From Mesobacillus jeotgali (lineage in GTDB: Bacteria > Bacillota > Bacilli > Bacillales > Cytobacillaceae), in assembly GCF_002874535.1 (NCBI RefSeq), contig NZ_CP025025.1, positions 3,591,353-3,655,352 on the forward strand: 64,000 nucleotides of DNA. Reading direction: 5' to 3'. The notes beneath the pieces are model-generated. The model was not told where the DNA came from, did no database searches, and saw only the letters and a list, made by a program, of their open reading frames with translations. This document shows, in pieces, positions 45,137 to 54,481 of the stretch. Made by a program: the position numbers and the translations under genes. Numbering within the stretch: the stretch's first letter is position 1; each line of letters begins with the position of its first letter.

Positions 45137-46378
45137 TTACTTCACACGTGGGAATCCAAATCCTGAAGCATAGTCATCACCAGATGCTGCTCCTGATCCG
45201 CCGAGAATATCGTTAGCTTTTGCACGGTTCTGAAGCTCAGCACGAAGTTGTGTATGGCTCATGCTTGGATTTGCAGCCCAGATTTTCGCTGCCAATCCGG
45301 AAACGTGCGGTGTTGCCATCGATGTTCCGCTGATTGTGTTATATGAACCGTCATACCAAGTTGATTCGATTGCTCTTCCTGGTGCTGAAAGTTCCACATC
45401 AAGCTCACCGATGACATAGTCTCCATCTGTCAGCGGGTTTCCGCGGGATGAGAAGTCAGCGACACGGTATGTACCGTTTTCCTGGACATCTTCTAAAGCG
45501 GCAACTGCTACTGCATTAGTAAGGGCACCTGGGTAACCAATTGTATTGGCATTTGGCCCGCTGTTTCCAGCTGCTGCAACTACGAGGACGCCTTTTCCAT
45601 ATGCATAATCAACAGCATCAGCAATCATCGTGCTCTTGCTGCTTGATCCAAGTGACATCGAAATGACTACTTTTGAGCCTGTTCGAGCTGCTTCATCCGC
45701 AGCATGCCTGATTGCTCCTGCGATATCATCAGAATAGCCTGATCCTCTGTCATTCAACACTTTATAAGCCCAGAGGTCTGCTTCTGGCGCAACTCCGTAA
45801 ATTCCCAAACCTGTTCCGCCATGAGCAAGAACTGTTCCTGCAACATGAGTTCCATGGCCATTTTTATCGGAGCAAGAGTTATTGACGAGTGGTGATTTTC
45901 TTTGTGTAAAATCTTTACATTGTTCATCACTGCCTGCTAAATCTGCATGGTTCACATTGACTCCAGTATCGAGAACCGCTACCTTAACACCGTTACCACC
46001 AGATGTTGCCTGTAGATTGCTATCATTATAGATTGCTTCCATTCCCCATGGTGTCTGATCGGTTGGCGCTGCCTGAGCGACAGAACCCGGCTTAGCCTCC
46101 AGCTGTACCTGGGAAACAGTTTCTACATTAAGATTCTTATTTTTAAGTAGTGCCTGGTATTGCTTTGCATTAACTGTAGTTGTAAAACCATTCGCTCCGA
46201 AATCCCATCTTTTTCCGAATTGATCCTTTGCCTTTGCTTGTTCAGCTTTCGGACCCTGAATTAATACCCGGTAAGAATCCTGTGCCTCTGGCGCCTGGCC
46301 AAATGCACCAGCCGTAAACATAGATAAACCCATTGTCATGCTTAATAGTGCGGCTCCTAGTACTTTCTTCTTTTTCAT
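45137..46378 (-). CDS. Secreted subtilisin-like serine protease
   Basis: 413-aa preproenzyme: Sec signal (about 1-27), inhibitor I9 propeptide (about 35-95), S8 catalytic domain with Asp137 (VAVLDTGV), His175 (NGHGTHVAG), oxyanion Asn272 (AAAGNSG) and Ser353 (SGTSMATPHVSG). Cys154 and Cys169 are well placed for a disulfide, a feature of some cold-active or sphericase-like Bacillus subtilases. It would be folded with help from the PrsA/HtrA pair encoded nearby. Confidence 0.93.
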   Translation of the reverse strand: MKKKKVLGAALLSMTMGLSMFTAGAFGQAPEAQDSYRVLIQGPKAEQAKAKDQFGKRWDFGANGFTTTVNAKQYQALLKNKNLNVETVSQVQLEAKPGSVAQAAPTDQTPWGMEAIYNDSNLQATSGGNGVKVAVLDTGVNVNHADLAGSDEQCKDFTQRKSPLVNNSCSDKNGHGTHVAGTVLAHGGTGLGIYGVAPEADLWAYKVLNDRGSGYSDDIAGAIRHAADEAARTGSKVVISMSLGSSSKSTMIADAVDYAYGKGVLVVAAAGNSGPNANTIGYPGALTNAVAVAALEDVQENGTYRVADFSSRGNPLTDGDYVIGELDVELSAPGRAIESTWYDGSYNTISGTSMATPHVSGLAAKIWAANPSMSHTQLRAELQNRAKANDILGGSGAASGDDYASGFGFPRVK

Positions 46379-46567
46379 TCAACCACTCCTCTGCATTTTA
46401 TGGTGTTGCTGGTTTTACAGAATCTATTATATTTAAAATATTCAGACATTAACAATATGCTAAACTATTCATTTTTGAGTCTTTAGAATCAGGAGTAAAT
46501 TCATGTTTACAAAAAAGTCACATGCAAAAGGAACTATTTTAGGATTTTCCCAATATCCAAAGAACTA

Positions 46568-46602
46568 AAAAGAGTGACCATTTTTTTACAGGTCACTCTT
46601 TC
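46568..46602 (-). terminator. Terminator after zupT
   Basis: AAAAGAGTGACC / GGTCACTCTTT with a T-run, between zupT and the subtilase promoter region. Confidence 0.75.
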
Positions 46603-46639
46603 GTATGGAAAATAATAGTAAAATGAGCACTTGTGTTTT

Positions 46640-47449
46640 TTAAATAAACAGCAACAGACTCACGGCCATTACTGCCATCCCGGCAATTAAACCGTAAATA
46701 GCTAGATGTGATTCATCATATTTTTTTGCCGCCGGCAGTAATTCATCTAGCGAGATGAATACCATGATGCCAGCTACAGCCGCGAAAATGACGCCAAACA
46801 TAATGTCATTCAGGAATGGCATTAAGAATAGGTATGCTGCAAGTGCACCGATAGGCTCGGATAACCCGGACAAGAATGATAGTTTAAAGGCTTTCTTCTT
46901 ATCTCCTGTCGCAAAATAAACTGGTACGGAAACGGCAATTCCCTCAGGAACGTTGTGGATGGCGATCGCGATGGCAATTGCCACACCCAAAGCAGGGTCC
47001 TGGATTGCAGATGTAAAAGTCGCGATTCCTTCCGGGAAATTGTGAATCCCGATTGCCAGAGCTGTGAAGGTGCCCATTTTCAACAAGGCTGCATCGTGGG
47101 CAGCATTAGACGGCGCGTTCATATCCTCAACCTTTTTTAGTTCATGAGGATTTCCCTGCTTTGGTATGAACTTATCGATCAAGGCAATTAACAGGATACC
47201 AGCGAAAAAACCGCCGACTGTTGCCCAGTTGCCTAATTGCACACCCATCGCAGAAACGAGGGAATCCTTCGCTTTGACGAAGATTTCAATCATCGACACA
47301 TAAATCATCACACCTGCTGAAAACCCAAGTGCAATTGAAAGAAACTTTGTATTGGTCCGGGATGTGAAAAAGGCAAGAATACTGCCGATCCCAGTGGCAA
47401 GACCTGCAAACAGTGTCAAACCAAATGCGAATAAAATTTCCTCTGTCAT
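46640..47449 (-). CDS. zupT: ZIP-family divalent metal transporter
   Basis: 269 aa, eight helices, with ZIP metal-site helices AIGIHNFPEGIATFTSA and AIAIHNVPEGIAVSVPVYF and a Glu/His loop. ZupT-type proteins import zinc and other divalent metals. No clear Zur or MntR box was found by eye. GGAGA precedes the ATG. Confidence 0.9.
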   Translation of the reverse strand: MTEEILFAFGLTLFAGLATGIGSILAFFTSRTNTKFLSIALGFSAGVMIYVSMIEIFVKAKDSLVSAMGVQLGNWATVGGFFAGILLIALIDKFIPKQGNPHELKKVEDMNAPSNAAHDAALLKMGTFTALAIGIHNFPEGIATFTSAIQDPALGVAIAIAIAIHNVPEGIAVSVPVYFATGDKKKAFKLSFLSGLSEPIGALAAYLFLMPFLNDIMFGVIFAAVAGIMVFISLDELLPAAKKYDESHLAIYGLIAGMAVMAVSLLLFI

Positions 47450-47600
47450 TTCTTATTCTCCTTTGAATATCAATTTTGAGCCCGCCCCGTAGGATTTTTC
47501 ATAAAGAAACAATAATTCTTAATGTATGCCTCAACATAGAATTTGTTTCACGAACGAAACTTTTGGGCATTTTTATGACCAAATGATGGACAAACACTAA

Positions 47601-47710
47601 AATGTTTCCTTTGGTCAACTTTTTGGGTGCAGGATTCCTTTTACTAAAAACAATATATGCGTTCGGATTAAAAAGTTTCCTTTGGTCAACATTTTATCGC
47701 AAAGGAAACT
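47601..47710. repeat. Repeated GTTTCCTTTGGTCAAC word and 10-bp hairpin
   Basis: GTTTCCTTTGGTCAAC occurs at 47604 and 47675 (71 bp apart). The second copy pairs with CAAAGGAAAC at 47700, giving a perfect 10-bp stem with a 15-nt loop. The region lies upstream of zupT. Confidence 0.6.
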
Positions 47711-47762
47711 TGACCTGCAACTAATTAATTTTATAATTTTTATAATTCGCGCCATTTTTCAT

Positions 47763-47795
47763 AAAAAAACCCCTGCAAAACGCTGCAGAGGCTCA
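47763..47795 (-). terminator. htrA-prsA terminator
   Basis: CCTCTGCA / TGCAGGGG followed by TTTTTTT on the minus strand. Confidence 0.75.
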
Positions 47796-47803
47796 ATAAT
47801 TAA

Positions 47804-48682
47804 CTATAGATAACTTTTAATTTCATATTCTGCTTTTTTCTCCTCCAGCCAGTTTGGGTATTCGGCCTGGATTTTCTGATCGAATAACAATTCCTTAATT
47901 TCTTCCTTCTGGTCATCAAACTTTGCAGCCTTAGCTGCTTTTTTATCAATAAGTTTAATGATATGGAAACCGAATTCTGTTTTGACCGGCTCACTGATTG
48001 CATTCACTTCCAAGCCAAACGCTGCATTCTCGAATTCCTCAGCCATTTCTCCTTTTCCAAAATACCCAAGATCTCCGCCGTTATCTGCATTGCTTGTGTC
48101 TGTTGAATATTCTTTTGCCAATTCGGCAAAGTCTTTTCCATTATCAAGCTCTTCCTTGACCTTCTTGGCCGTTGCCTCGTCTTCCACCAATATATGGCTG
48201 GCCTTCACCTGTTCCTTTTGGTCAAAAGAATCTTTATTTTCATCGAAGTATGTCTTCATTTCCTCTTCAGTCACATCGATAGAAGGGCCAATCATTTTTT
48301 CCGCGAGCAGATATATTTCGATGTCCTCCCTGATTCTGTCCATTGATACCTGGTTTTGCTCAAGTGCCGAAGCAAATGCTTCTTCACCGCCATATGATTC
48401 TTGCAATTTTGTAAGCTCTTCATCTATCTCATTCCCGGTCACTTTTACCTTTTCTTTTGAAGCTTCCATTTCAATCACTTTGTTTGTGATTAAGGAGTCC
48501 AATATATCTGCCCCATACATTTCGGTTAATTTCGTGTTCAATTCATCCTTCGTGATTTTCTCTCCATCGATGCTTGCTGCAGTTTCTGTTTTTGAAAAAG
48601 CTGTCGCAAAGATCAGGAGAATCCCTAAGAAAATCACTGCAAATATCATTAATAGTTTATTATTTTTCATAAAAGAAATCAT
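47804..48682 (-). CDS. PrsA/SurA-like peptidyl-prolyl isomerase
   Basis: 292-aa foldase facing outward, held by an N-terminal helix (LLMIFAVIFLGILLIFATAF); unlike PrsA it has no lipobox. A SurA-type N-terminal domain (about 37-150) is followed by a parvulin domain (VKASHILVEDEATAKKVKEEL, NADNGGDLGYFGKGEM, TEFGFHIIKL). It helps fold secreted proteins. 12 nt downstream of htrA; the pair forms a protein-quality operon. Confidence 0.88.
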   Translation of the reverse strand: MISFMKNNKLLMIFAVIFLGILLIFATAFSKTETAASIDGEKITKDELNTKLTEMYGADILDSLITNKVIEMEASKEKVKVTGNEIDEELTKLQESYGGEEAFASALEQNQVSMDRIREDIEIYLLAEKMIGPSIDVTEEEMKTYFDENKDSFDQKEQVKASHILVEDEATAKKVKEELDNGKDFAELAKEYSTDTSNADNGGDLGYFGKGEMAEEFENAAFGLEVNAISEPVKTEFGFHIIKLIDKKAAKAAKFDDQKEEIKELLFDQKIQAEYPNWLEEKKAEYEIKSYL

Positions 48683-48694
48683 TATTCCCCTCCA

Positions 48695-49897
48695 TTATTC
48701 AGCACTTGCAGCAGACAATGCTACCTGCAAGGATTGCTGCTTGCCGTCACGATATATTTTCAACTCGACATTGTCGCCAGTTTGAAGTTTCGTATACATA
48801 TATCTTCTTAGATCACTTGCATTCCCTACTTTTTCATCATTGATCTCGACGATGACATCCTGTTCCTGGAGTCCTGCAGCAGCAGCCGCGGAATTAGGGT
48901 CGACATAGGTCACCATCGTTCCTGAATCGACGCTTTCTGGCAGGTTTTCGATGTACATATCCGGAATTTGCGCCAAATCAGCAAGGCTTACACCCAAATA
49001 AGGACGTTCCACTTTCCCTTTTTCAATCAGCTGGTTGACGATTGGCAGAGCTTCATTGCTTGGAATCGCAAACCCAAGTCCCTCAACGCCATTTTGCGAT
49101 ATTTTCAAGCTGTTGATTCCGATCACTTTACCGTCTGTATTAATTAACGCCCCGCCGCTGTTGCCTGGATTGATGGCAGCGTCCGTCTGGATAACGTTCA
49201 TTTCCCATTCCCCTGCAGAGGTTGGCACAGAGATAGAACGATCAACCGCACTAACGATTCCCTGAGTCACAGTCCGCGATAGATCGAGGCCAAGCGGATT
49301 GCCGATGGCCAGCACCTGATCGCCAGCCCTTAATACAGATGAATCACCAAATTCGATGACATCTGCTGCATGGGCTGCATCAATTTTGACAACCGCTAAA
49401 TCAGTCAATGCGTCTGCTCCTACAACTTCCGCATCAACCTTCTCTCCATTGTAAAGGGAAACCTCAACCTTTGAAGCACCTTCAATGACATGATTGTTAG
49501 TGACGATGAAAGCGTCTTGGCCTTCTTTCTTAAAAATAACACCAGAACCAGACCCGCTCTCAACATTGCCCTGGCTTTGGGAAAATGGATTACTTTGCGA
49601 TTGGATATTGGTGATGCCGACAATTGATTTCGAAGAAGCTTCTATGATATCAGCAATCGATCCAGAGCTCTTTGATGCGGTTGGTGTCGTGACGATATTT
49701 GAATTATTTTCTGTGACTGACTCTATTTGAGACTGCAACTGGTTTCCTGCGTCTGCTTCTGTAAAATTCACCGCTGCTAGTGTTATCGCCGAACCGACTA
49801 CCCCAGCCATAACAGTGGACATTATGCTTTTGAATTTATTTGTTTTTTTGACCGGCACCGGTTCCTGGTACCGCGAACTCTGTTCAAATTCGTTCAT
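48695..49897 (-). CDS. HtrA/DegP-like serine protease
   Basis: 400 aa: short cytoplasmic N-terminus, helix (about 27-43), low-complexity linker, trypsin-like domain with His136 (VTNNHVIEG), Asp166 (LTDLAVV) and Ser247 (INPGNSGGA), and one PDZ domain (about 295-390). Degrades misfolded exported proteins at the membrane. Matches B. subtilis HtrA/HtrB/YyxA in layout; which paralogue is unclear. GAGGAGG precedes the ATG. Confidence 0.92.
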   Translation of the reverse strand: MNEFEQSSRYQEPVPVKKTNKFKSIMSTVMAGVVGSAITLAAVNFTEADAGNQLQSQIESVTENNSNIVTTPTASKSSGSIADIIEASSKSIVGITNIQSQSNPFSQSQGNVESGSGSGVIFKKEGQDAFIVTNNHVIEGASKVEVSLYNGEKVDAEVVGADALTDLAVVKIDAAHAADVIEFGDSSVLRAGDQVLAIGNPLGLDLSRTVTQGIVSAVDRSISVPTSAGEWEMNVIQTDAAINPGNSGGALINTDGKVIGINSLKISQNGVEGLGFAIPSNEALPIVNQLIEKGKVERPYLGVSLADLAQIPDMYIENLPESVDSGTMVTYVDPNSAAAAAGLQEQDVIVEINDEKVGNASDLRRYMYTKLQTGDNVELKIYRDGKQQSLQVALSAASAE

Positions 49898-50038
49898 GGT
49901 ATTTCCTCCTCGCTTCTAACTTGTCTTCATCTTAACCAGAAAATATGAACAAATTATTAACAAACTGCGTCAAGGTTTTTAAAATATCGGGAAGATTTAA
50001 GCGTTAAAGGTGGAATTATGAATTAGACATGCCCTTGG

Positions 50039-50067
50039 GACTCGAGGGGCTAGGCGCTGGAGCTGGA
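50039..50067. repeat. Dispersed-repeat-like element (GGGGCTAGGCGCTGGAGCTG)
   Basis: CTCGAGGGGCTAGGCGCTGG followed by AGCTGGATT is more GC-rich than its surroundings. I recall near-identical stretches in intergenic DNA of other Bacillaceae, so it is probably a copy of a dispersed repeat. Only one copy is in the window. Confidence 0.45.
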
Positions 50068-50125
50068 TTAAGAAAACCCATATAGTTATCCACATTGAAA
50101 TTATTTTATAATCTCCTAGTAAATA

Positions 50126-50158
50126 AAAAAGCTGCAGACAAGGATGCCTGCAGCTTCA
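50126..50158 (-). terminator. rib operon terminator
   Basis: AAGCTGCAG / CTGCAGCTT with a T-run on the minus strand after ribH. Confidence 0.75.
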
Positions 50159-50166
50159 AAATTTTA

Positions 50167-50637
50167 TTACATTTCAATATTCTTCATCAAATTCGCCATT
50201 TCAATCGCTGACATCGCAGCATCCCAGCCTTTGTTGCCCGCTTTTGTGCCAGCACGTTCGATTGCCTGTTCAATAGTATCGGTTGTCAGAACTCCGAAGA
50301 TTACAGGGACCCCTGAATTCATCGCTGCGGCTGATACGCCTTTTGCTGTTTCGTTAGATACGTAATCGAAGTGTGGAGTGGAACCGCGAATGACTGTTCC
50401 TAATGTGATGACCGCGTCATACTTATTGCTTTTAGCCATTTTTTGCGCGACCAATGGAATTTCGAATGCACCTGGAACCCAGGCAATATCGACATTGCCT
50501 CCCTCGACACCGTGTCTTTTCAACGCGTCCTGCGCGCCGCCCAAAAGCTTGCTTGTGATGAATTCATTGAAACGTCCGACTACGATGCCGACTTTAAGAC
50601 CTGTTCCTACTAAATTACCTTCAAAAGTTCTATTCAT
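50167..50637 (-). CDS. ribH: Lumazine synthase (beta subunit of riboflavin synthase)
   Basis: 156 aa with [53 protein letters not shown] and the active-site His-Phe-Asp. Joins the ribityl-pyrimidine with dihydroxybutanone phosphate. Last gene of ribD-ribE-ribBA-ribH. Confidence 0.95.
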   Translation of the reverse strand: MNRTFEGNLVGTGLKVGIVVGRFNEFITSKLLGGAQDALKRHGVEGGNVDIAWVPGAFEIPLVAQKMAKSNKYDAVITLGTVIRGSTPHFDYVSNETAKGVSAAAMNSGVPVIFGVLTTDTIEQAIERAGTKAGNKGWDAAMSAIEMANLMKNIEM

Positions 50638-50652
50638 GTCCTATTCCTCCAA

Positions 50653-51846
50653 TTAAAAATTAAGTAAATGGCCTAATTTGCTGTGTTTTGTTTTTAAATA
50701 ATTTTCGTTTTCTTCCCGTGTTGGCATCTGGATTGGCACTCGGTCGACTACTTCCAGGTCATATCCCTTAAGCCCTTTGATTTTCCTTGGGTTGTTGGTC
50801 AGCAACTTAATTTGCTTGATGCCAAGGTCTTTTAAAATTTGGGCACCAATTCCGTATTCACGCAGGTCGGCACCGAAGCCGAGTTTTTCATTAGCTTCAA
50901 CGGTGTCATAGCCCTCTTCCTGCAGCTTATACGCACGCAGCTTGTTCATCAGACCGATGCCTCTGCCTTCCTGGCGCATGTACAGAAGGACACCGCGCCC
51001 TTCCTTGTTAATCTGGCCCAATGCTGCATGCAGCTGCGGTCCGCAATCACAGCGGAAGGAGCCGAACACATCACCAGTCAGGCATTCAGAATGCACCCTG
51101 ACAAGAACCGGCTCTTCCGGGTTGATTTCTCCTTTTACAAGAGCGATATGTTCTTTGTCATCCACTACATTTGAATACCCAACTGCCTTGAAAATACCGA
51201 ATTCGGTAGGAAGATTGATTTCAATCTCTCTTTTGACCAGCTGGTCCTTCCGATTGCGGTATTGGATGAGATCCTTGATTGTTATCATTTTCAAATCGAA
51301 CTGGTCGGCAATTTTCCGGAGCTCAGGGACTCGAGCCATTGTGCCATCTTCGTTCATAATTTCGCAGATGACACCGGCAGGCTTGGCACCGCTCATTTTA
51401 GCCAGGTCGACCGCCGCCTCCGTATGGCCGGCTCTCCTTAATACTCCGCCCTTCTTGGCAACGAGCGGAAAGATGTGTCCTGGCCTTTTAAAGTCAGCCG
51501 CCTTTGATTCCGGGTCAAGCATGCTCAATACAGTTGCTGAGCGTTCAAAGGCGGAAATCCCAGTCGTTGAATACTTATGGTCAATGCTGATGGTAAAAGC
51601 CGTACCATGAGGATCCGTATTCCGTGATACCATCGGAATTAAATCTAGCTTCTGAGCCAAATCCTGTTCAATTGGCACACAAATCAATCCCCGGCCATGT
51701 GTTGCCATGAAATTGATGACATCTGGTGTCGCCTTTTCCGCCAGCGCAATAAAATCCCCTTCATTCTCCCGGTCTTCATCGTCACAAACGATGACTACAT
51801 TTCCCTGCATGAGTTCATATATGGCCTCTTCAATTGGATCAAACAT
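50653..51846 (-). CDS. ribBA: Bifunctional DHBP synthase/GTP cyclohydrolase II
   Basis: 397 aa from the ATG at 51846 (GAGGG 8 nt upstream). N-terminal half: DHBP synthase with [12 protein letters not shown] and [11 protein letters not shown]-terminal half: GTP cyclohydrolase II with the zinc site [19 protein letters not shown] and [11 protein letters not shown]. Provides both starting materials of riboflavin. Its start region overlaps the end of ribE slightly. Confidence 0.95.
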   Translation of the reverse strand: MFDPIEEAIYELMQGNVVIVCDDEDRENEGDFIALAEKATPDVINFMATHGRGLICVPIEQDLAQKLDLIPMVSRNTDPHGTAFTISIDHKYSTTGISAFERSATVLSMLDPESKAADFKRPGHIFPLVAKKGGVLRRAGHTEAAVDLAKMSGAKPAGVICEIMNEDGTMARVPELRKIADQFDLKMITIKDLIQYRNRKDQLVKREIEINLPTEFGIFKAVGYSNVVDDKEHIALVKGEINPEEPVLVRVHSECLTGDVFGSFRCDCGPQLHAALGQINKEGRGVLLYMRQEGRGIGLMNKLRAYKLQEEGYDTVEANEKLGFGADLREYGIGAQILKDLGIKQIKLLTNNPRKIKGLKGYDLEVVDRVPIQMPTREENENYLKTKHSKLGHLLNF

Positions 51847-51857
51847 TTTCATCACCC

Positions 51858-52514
51858 TCACATAAACCCGTTATCCTCAAGGAATTGGGCTGTAATATTG
51901 TTACCTCGTTTTGGAGCTGACGTCACCTGGTTACTCAAAAAATGCCCTACATACTTGCCAATCATGTCACATTCAATGTTGACGATATCCCCTTTTTCCT
52001 TAAACCCCAAGACTGTGTCTTTTAAGGTGAGCGGAATGAGCGATAGAGTCAGGCTGTCTTCTGATACTCCGAAAACAGTCAGGCTCGTCCCGTCAACAGC
52101 GACAGAACCTTTCATGATGACATATTTCAGCAATTCAGGGTCAGCTTGGATTTCATAGTAAACCGCATTCTCTATTTGCTTTTTCCCTTTGATGGTTCCG
52201 ACTCCATCCACATGGCCAGCGACAAAGTGCCCGCCGAACCGGCCGCCCGCTGCCATCGCTCTTTCCAGGTTCACCTTCGAACCTCTTTTTACCGTTTTCA
52301 GACTGGATGCTTTGACCGTTTCCGGCATGACATCAACCGTAAATCTGTTCTCAGTGAAGGAGGTGACGGTCAGGCATACTCCGTTAACAGCAATGCTATC
52401 TCCGAGGTGGACATCTGACAGCACTTTTTTCGCATCAATTGTCAGGACAAATGATGCGCCGCCATGCTGGATATTGGCGACAGTCCCGATTTCTTCTATA
52501 ATCCCTGTAAACAT
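51858..52514 (-). CDS. ribE: Riboflavin synthase alpha subunit
   Basis: 218 aa made of two lumazine-binding repeats: [15 protein letters not shown] / [14 protein letters not shown] and [14 protein letters not shown] / [14 protein letters not shown]. Turns two lumazines into riboflavin. GGAGG site before the ATG; 12 nt after ribD. Also called ribB/ribC in older Bacillus naming. Confidence 0.95.
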   Translation of the reverse strand: MFTGIIEEIGTVANIQHGGASFVLTIDAKKVLSDVHLGDSIAVNGVCLTVTSFTENRFTVDVMPETVKASSLKTVKRGSKVNLERAMAAGGRFGGHFVAGHVDGVGTIKGKKQIENAVYYEIQADPELLKYVIMKGSVAVDGTSLTVFGVSEDSLTLSLIPLTLKDTVLGFKEKGDIVNIECDMIGKYVGHFLSNQVTSAPKRGNNITAQFLEDNGFM

Positions 52515-52526
52515 ACAAACCTCCTT

Positions 52527-53609
52527 CTATACCGGCTCAGCAATGATCCGGATATCCTGTCCGATTTGTTTTACATTTATAATTTCTAAAGTAACTGAAT
52601 CCTCTATCCGGGCTATGCCTTCTCCACCATAAGCAGCCGGGGCACTTTTCCCGCCGAGCAGCTTTGGAGCTATATAGGTGATTACTTGCTGAAAGGCCTT
52701 TTCCTTTAAAAAGCTGCCATGTACCTCGGCTCCGCCTTCTACGTAGACAGAAGTGATACCCCTGTCTCCCAGTTTTTTCAGTATGTCAGGAATTCCGACT
52801 TTTTCAGTTTCCAGCTTGATAATCTCAATGCCAAGCTCAGTAAATTGCTTAATCCTATCAGACTCTGCCCGTGCTCCGGTCACGATAATGGTTCGTGCAG
52901 CCCTGTCAATTATGATTCTTGAATCCAGAGGGGTGCGAAGTGTGCTGTCCAGAACGACTCTCACTGGATTTTTCCCGCCAACTTCAAGCCTTGTCGTCAG
53001 GCTAGGATTGTCTTTGATGACGGTGTTGACGCCAACCAGTATCGCGTCATGTGTATGTCGAAACTGATGGACATCCTTCCTCGCCTCTTCTCCTGTAATC
53101 CACTGGCTCTCTCCTGTCACAGTAGCGATTTTCCCATCAAGGCTGGTGGCTGACTTCAAGGTAACATAGGGCAAACCTGTGCTTATGTAATGAAAAAATA
53201 CTTTGTTCAGCGCTTTTGCTTCTTCCTCCATTAACCCAACTTGGACATCTAAGCCGGCCTCTTTCATCTTTTTCACCCCTGCTCCACCAACAAGCGGATT
53301 CGGATCGACCGAGGCGACAAAAACTTTTTTGATTCCTGATTCGATAACCAAATTCGAACATGGCGGCGTCTTCCCGAAATGACTGCATGGTTCAAGGGTC
53401 ACGTATAATGTTGCATCCTTTGCCTTATCCCCAGCCATTGTGATTGCGTGCACCTCAGCATGGGGCTCACCCGCCTTCAAGTGGGCACCCATCCCAATAA
53501 TCTGTCCGTCTTTAACAAGAACAGCACCAACTTGAGGGTTTGGGGAGGTCTGGCCTTCGGTTGCACTGGCGAGATTGATGGCCAGTGCCATATAGTCCTG
53601 ATCATTCAC
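52527..53609 (-). CDS. ribD: Bifunctional pyrimidine deaminase/reductase RibD
   Basis: 360 aa from a GTG at 53609, 9 nt after AGGAGG; the longer open frame to 53705 runs back through the riboswitch terminator and is not credible. Deaminase zinc site: His50-Ala-Glu52, Cys75 and Cys84 (PCSHFGKTPPC). The C-terminal reductase has KSATSLDGKIAT and YVEGGAEVHGSFL. First gene of the operon. Confidence 0.94.
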   Translation of the reverse strand: MNDQDYMALAINLASATEGQTSPNPQVGAVLVKDGQIIGMGAHLKAGEPHAEVHAITMAGDKAKDATLYVTLEPCSHFGKTPPCSNLVIESGIKKVFVASVDPNPLVGGAGVKKMKEAGLDVQVGLMEEEAKALNKVFFHYISTGLPYVTLKSATSLDGKIATVTGESQWITGEEARKDVHQFRHTHDAILVGVNTVIKDNPSLTTRLEVGGKNPVRVVLDSTLRTPLDSRIIIDRAARTIIVTGARAESDRIKQFTELGIEIIKLETEKVGIPDILKKLGDRGITSVYVEGGAEVHGSFLKEKAFQQVITYIAPKLLGGKSAPAAYGGEGIARIEDSVTLEIINVKQIGQDIRIIAEPV

Positions 53610-53656
53610 CTTTGATTCCTCCTTCCTTAAAAATCCTTCGGGCAATAAAAAATAAA

Positions 53657-53694
53657 AAGACCCCGAAACAAAATTGTTTCGGGGTCCTAAAAAA
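53657..53694 (-). terminator. Terminator of the FMN riboswitch
   Basis: GACCCCGAAACA / TGTTTCGGGGTC, a perfect 12-bp stem followed by TTTTTA on the minus strand, between the aptamer and ribD. When FMN binds, this hairpin is expected to form and stop transcription. Confidence 0.85.
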
Positions 53695-53759
53695 GGCAAT
53701 GCCAAACTAAAGGGTTAAAAAAGGTCACACTTATCCCGTTCTTTTAATCCTCGTTTTTT

Positions 53760-53899
53760 TTCCTTCTCCCATCCAGACTTTAACTGTCGGCCCTGGAGTT
53801 TCACCAGATCCACCGTTTAACAAATGTTAACCGGGTCACGGACTAAGAAGCAAAAGCTTCATCACCGCCGGTTGGGAATTTCACCCGACCCCGAAGGAA
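53760..53899 (-). promoter_or_regulatory. FMN riboswitch (RFN element)
   Basis: The minus strand shows the conserved RFN blocks: TTCGGGGTCGGGTGAAATTC, CCAACCGGCGGTGATG, GTCCGTGACCC, TGGATCTGGTGAAACTCCAG, GGCCGACAGTTAAAGTCTGG and ATGGGAGAAGG, closed by CCTTC/GAAGG. It controls the riboflavin operon. Confidence 0.95.
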
Positions 53900-53958
53900 A
53901 TTATTAAGTTAGAGTCATTATACTGAACATTAGGTTAAATGAAAAACAAAACAACCTT

Positions 53959-54300
53959 TTATTTTTTCATCAACTTCTCAATTGTAGTCAACAGCTCATC
54001 AATTACCTCATTGTCACCTTCCTGAATCCGTTCGACAATGCATGATTTCATATGACCTTCGAGCAGAAGTTTAGCCACACTGTTCAAGGCAGCCTGTGTT
54101 GCCGAAATTTGCGTGATGACATCATCACAATACGTATCTCTCTCAATCAAACCTTTAATCCCGCGTATTTGTCCTTCTATCCGATTCAATCTCGTCACAA
54201 GATTCTTTTTCGTTTTTTCAGAGTGATGGCTCTTTCTATCTGATGAACAACAGCTGTCAACACATTCAGATGGGTTCACTTCGGGCTCTAAAATGTCCAT
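53959..54300 (-). CDS. csoR: CsoR-family copper-sensing repressor
   Basis: 113 aa. The core (from about residue 33) has the CsoR helix bundle and Cu(I) ligands Cys58, His83 and Cys87, with exactly the spacing of M. tuberculosis CsoR (36, 61, 65). An N-terminal extension of about 30 residues carries four Cys and two His (SECVDSCCSS, KSHHSEK). No copA or copZ is adjacent, which is unusual. AAAGGGGG precedes the ATG. Confidence 0.85.
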   Translation of the reverse strand: MDILEPEVNPSECVDSCCSSDRKSHHSEKTKKNLVTRLNRIEGQIRGIKGLIERDTYCDDVITQISATQAALNSVAKLLLEGHMKSCIVERIQEGDNEVIDELLTTIEKLMKK

Positions 54301-54380
54301 CTAAAAACCCCCTTTTATCTTTTTAACTTATTTTATCATACCCCCACATAGTAAATAATCGCAAATCAGCTTTTCTCACC

Positions 54381-54410
54381 GCATATAAAACGGTTTATAT
54401 GGAATAACTA
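54381..54410 (+). promoter_or_regulatory. Possible SigG-type promoter of the ger operon
   Basis: GCATA at 54381 and AATAACTA about 17 bp later resemble forespore SigG elements. The match is loose; proposed because ger operons use SigG. Confidence 0.25.
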
Positions 54411-54481
54411 TTTTTAACCAAATCTCGAGAAGATTGCTCTTTTACAGCAATCCACCAACACATAAAAGCGGTGTTATCCTG

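Noticed and set aside
47958-48785. 275-aa plus-strand frame rich in Ser
   Set aside because: Antisense shadow of prsA-like and htrA-like genes.
50942-51610. 222-aa plus-strand frame
   Set aside because: Antisense shadow of ribBA.
53610-53705. N-terminal extension of RibD
   Set aside because: It overlaps the FMN riboswitch terminator and is not part of the RibD family.
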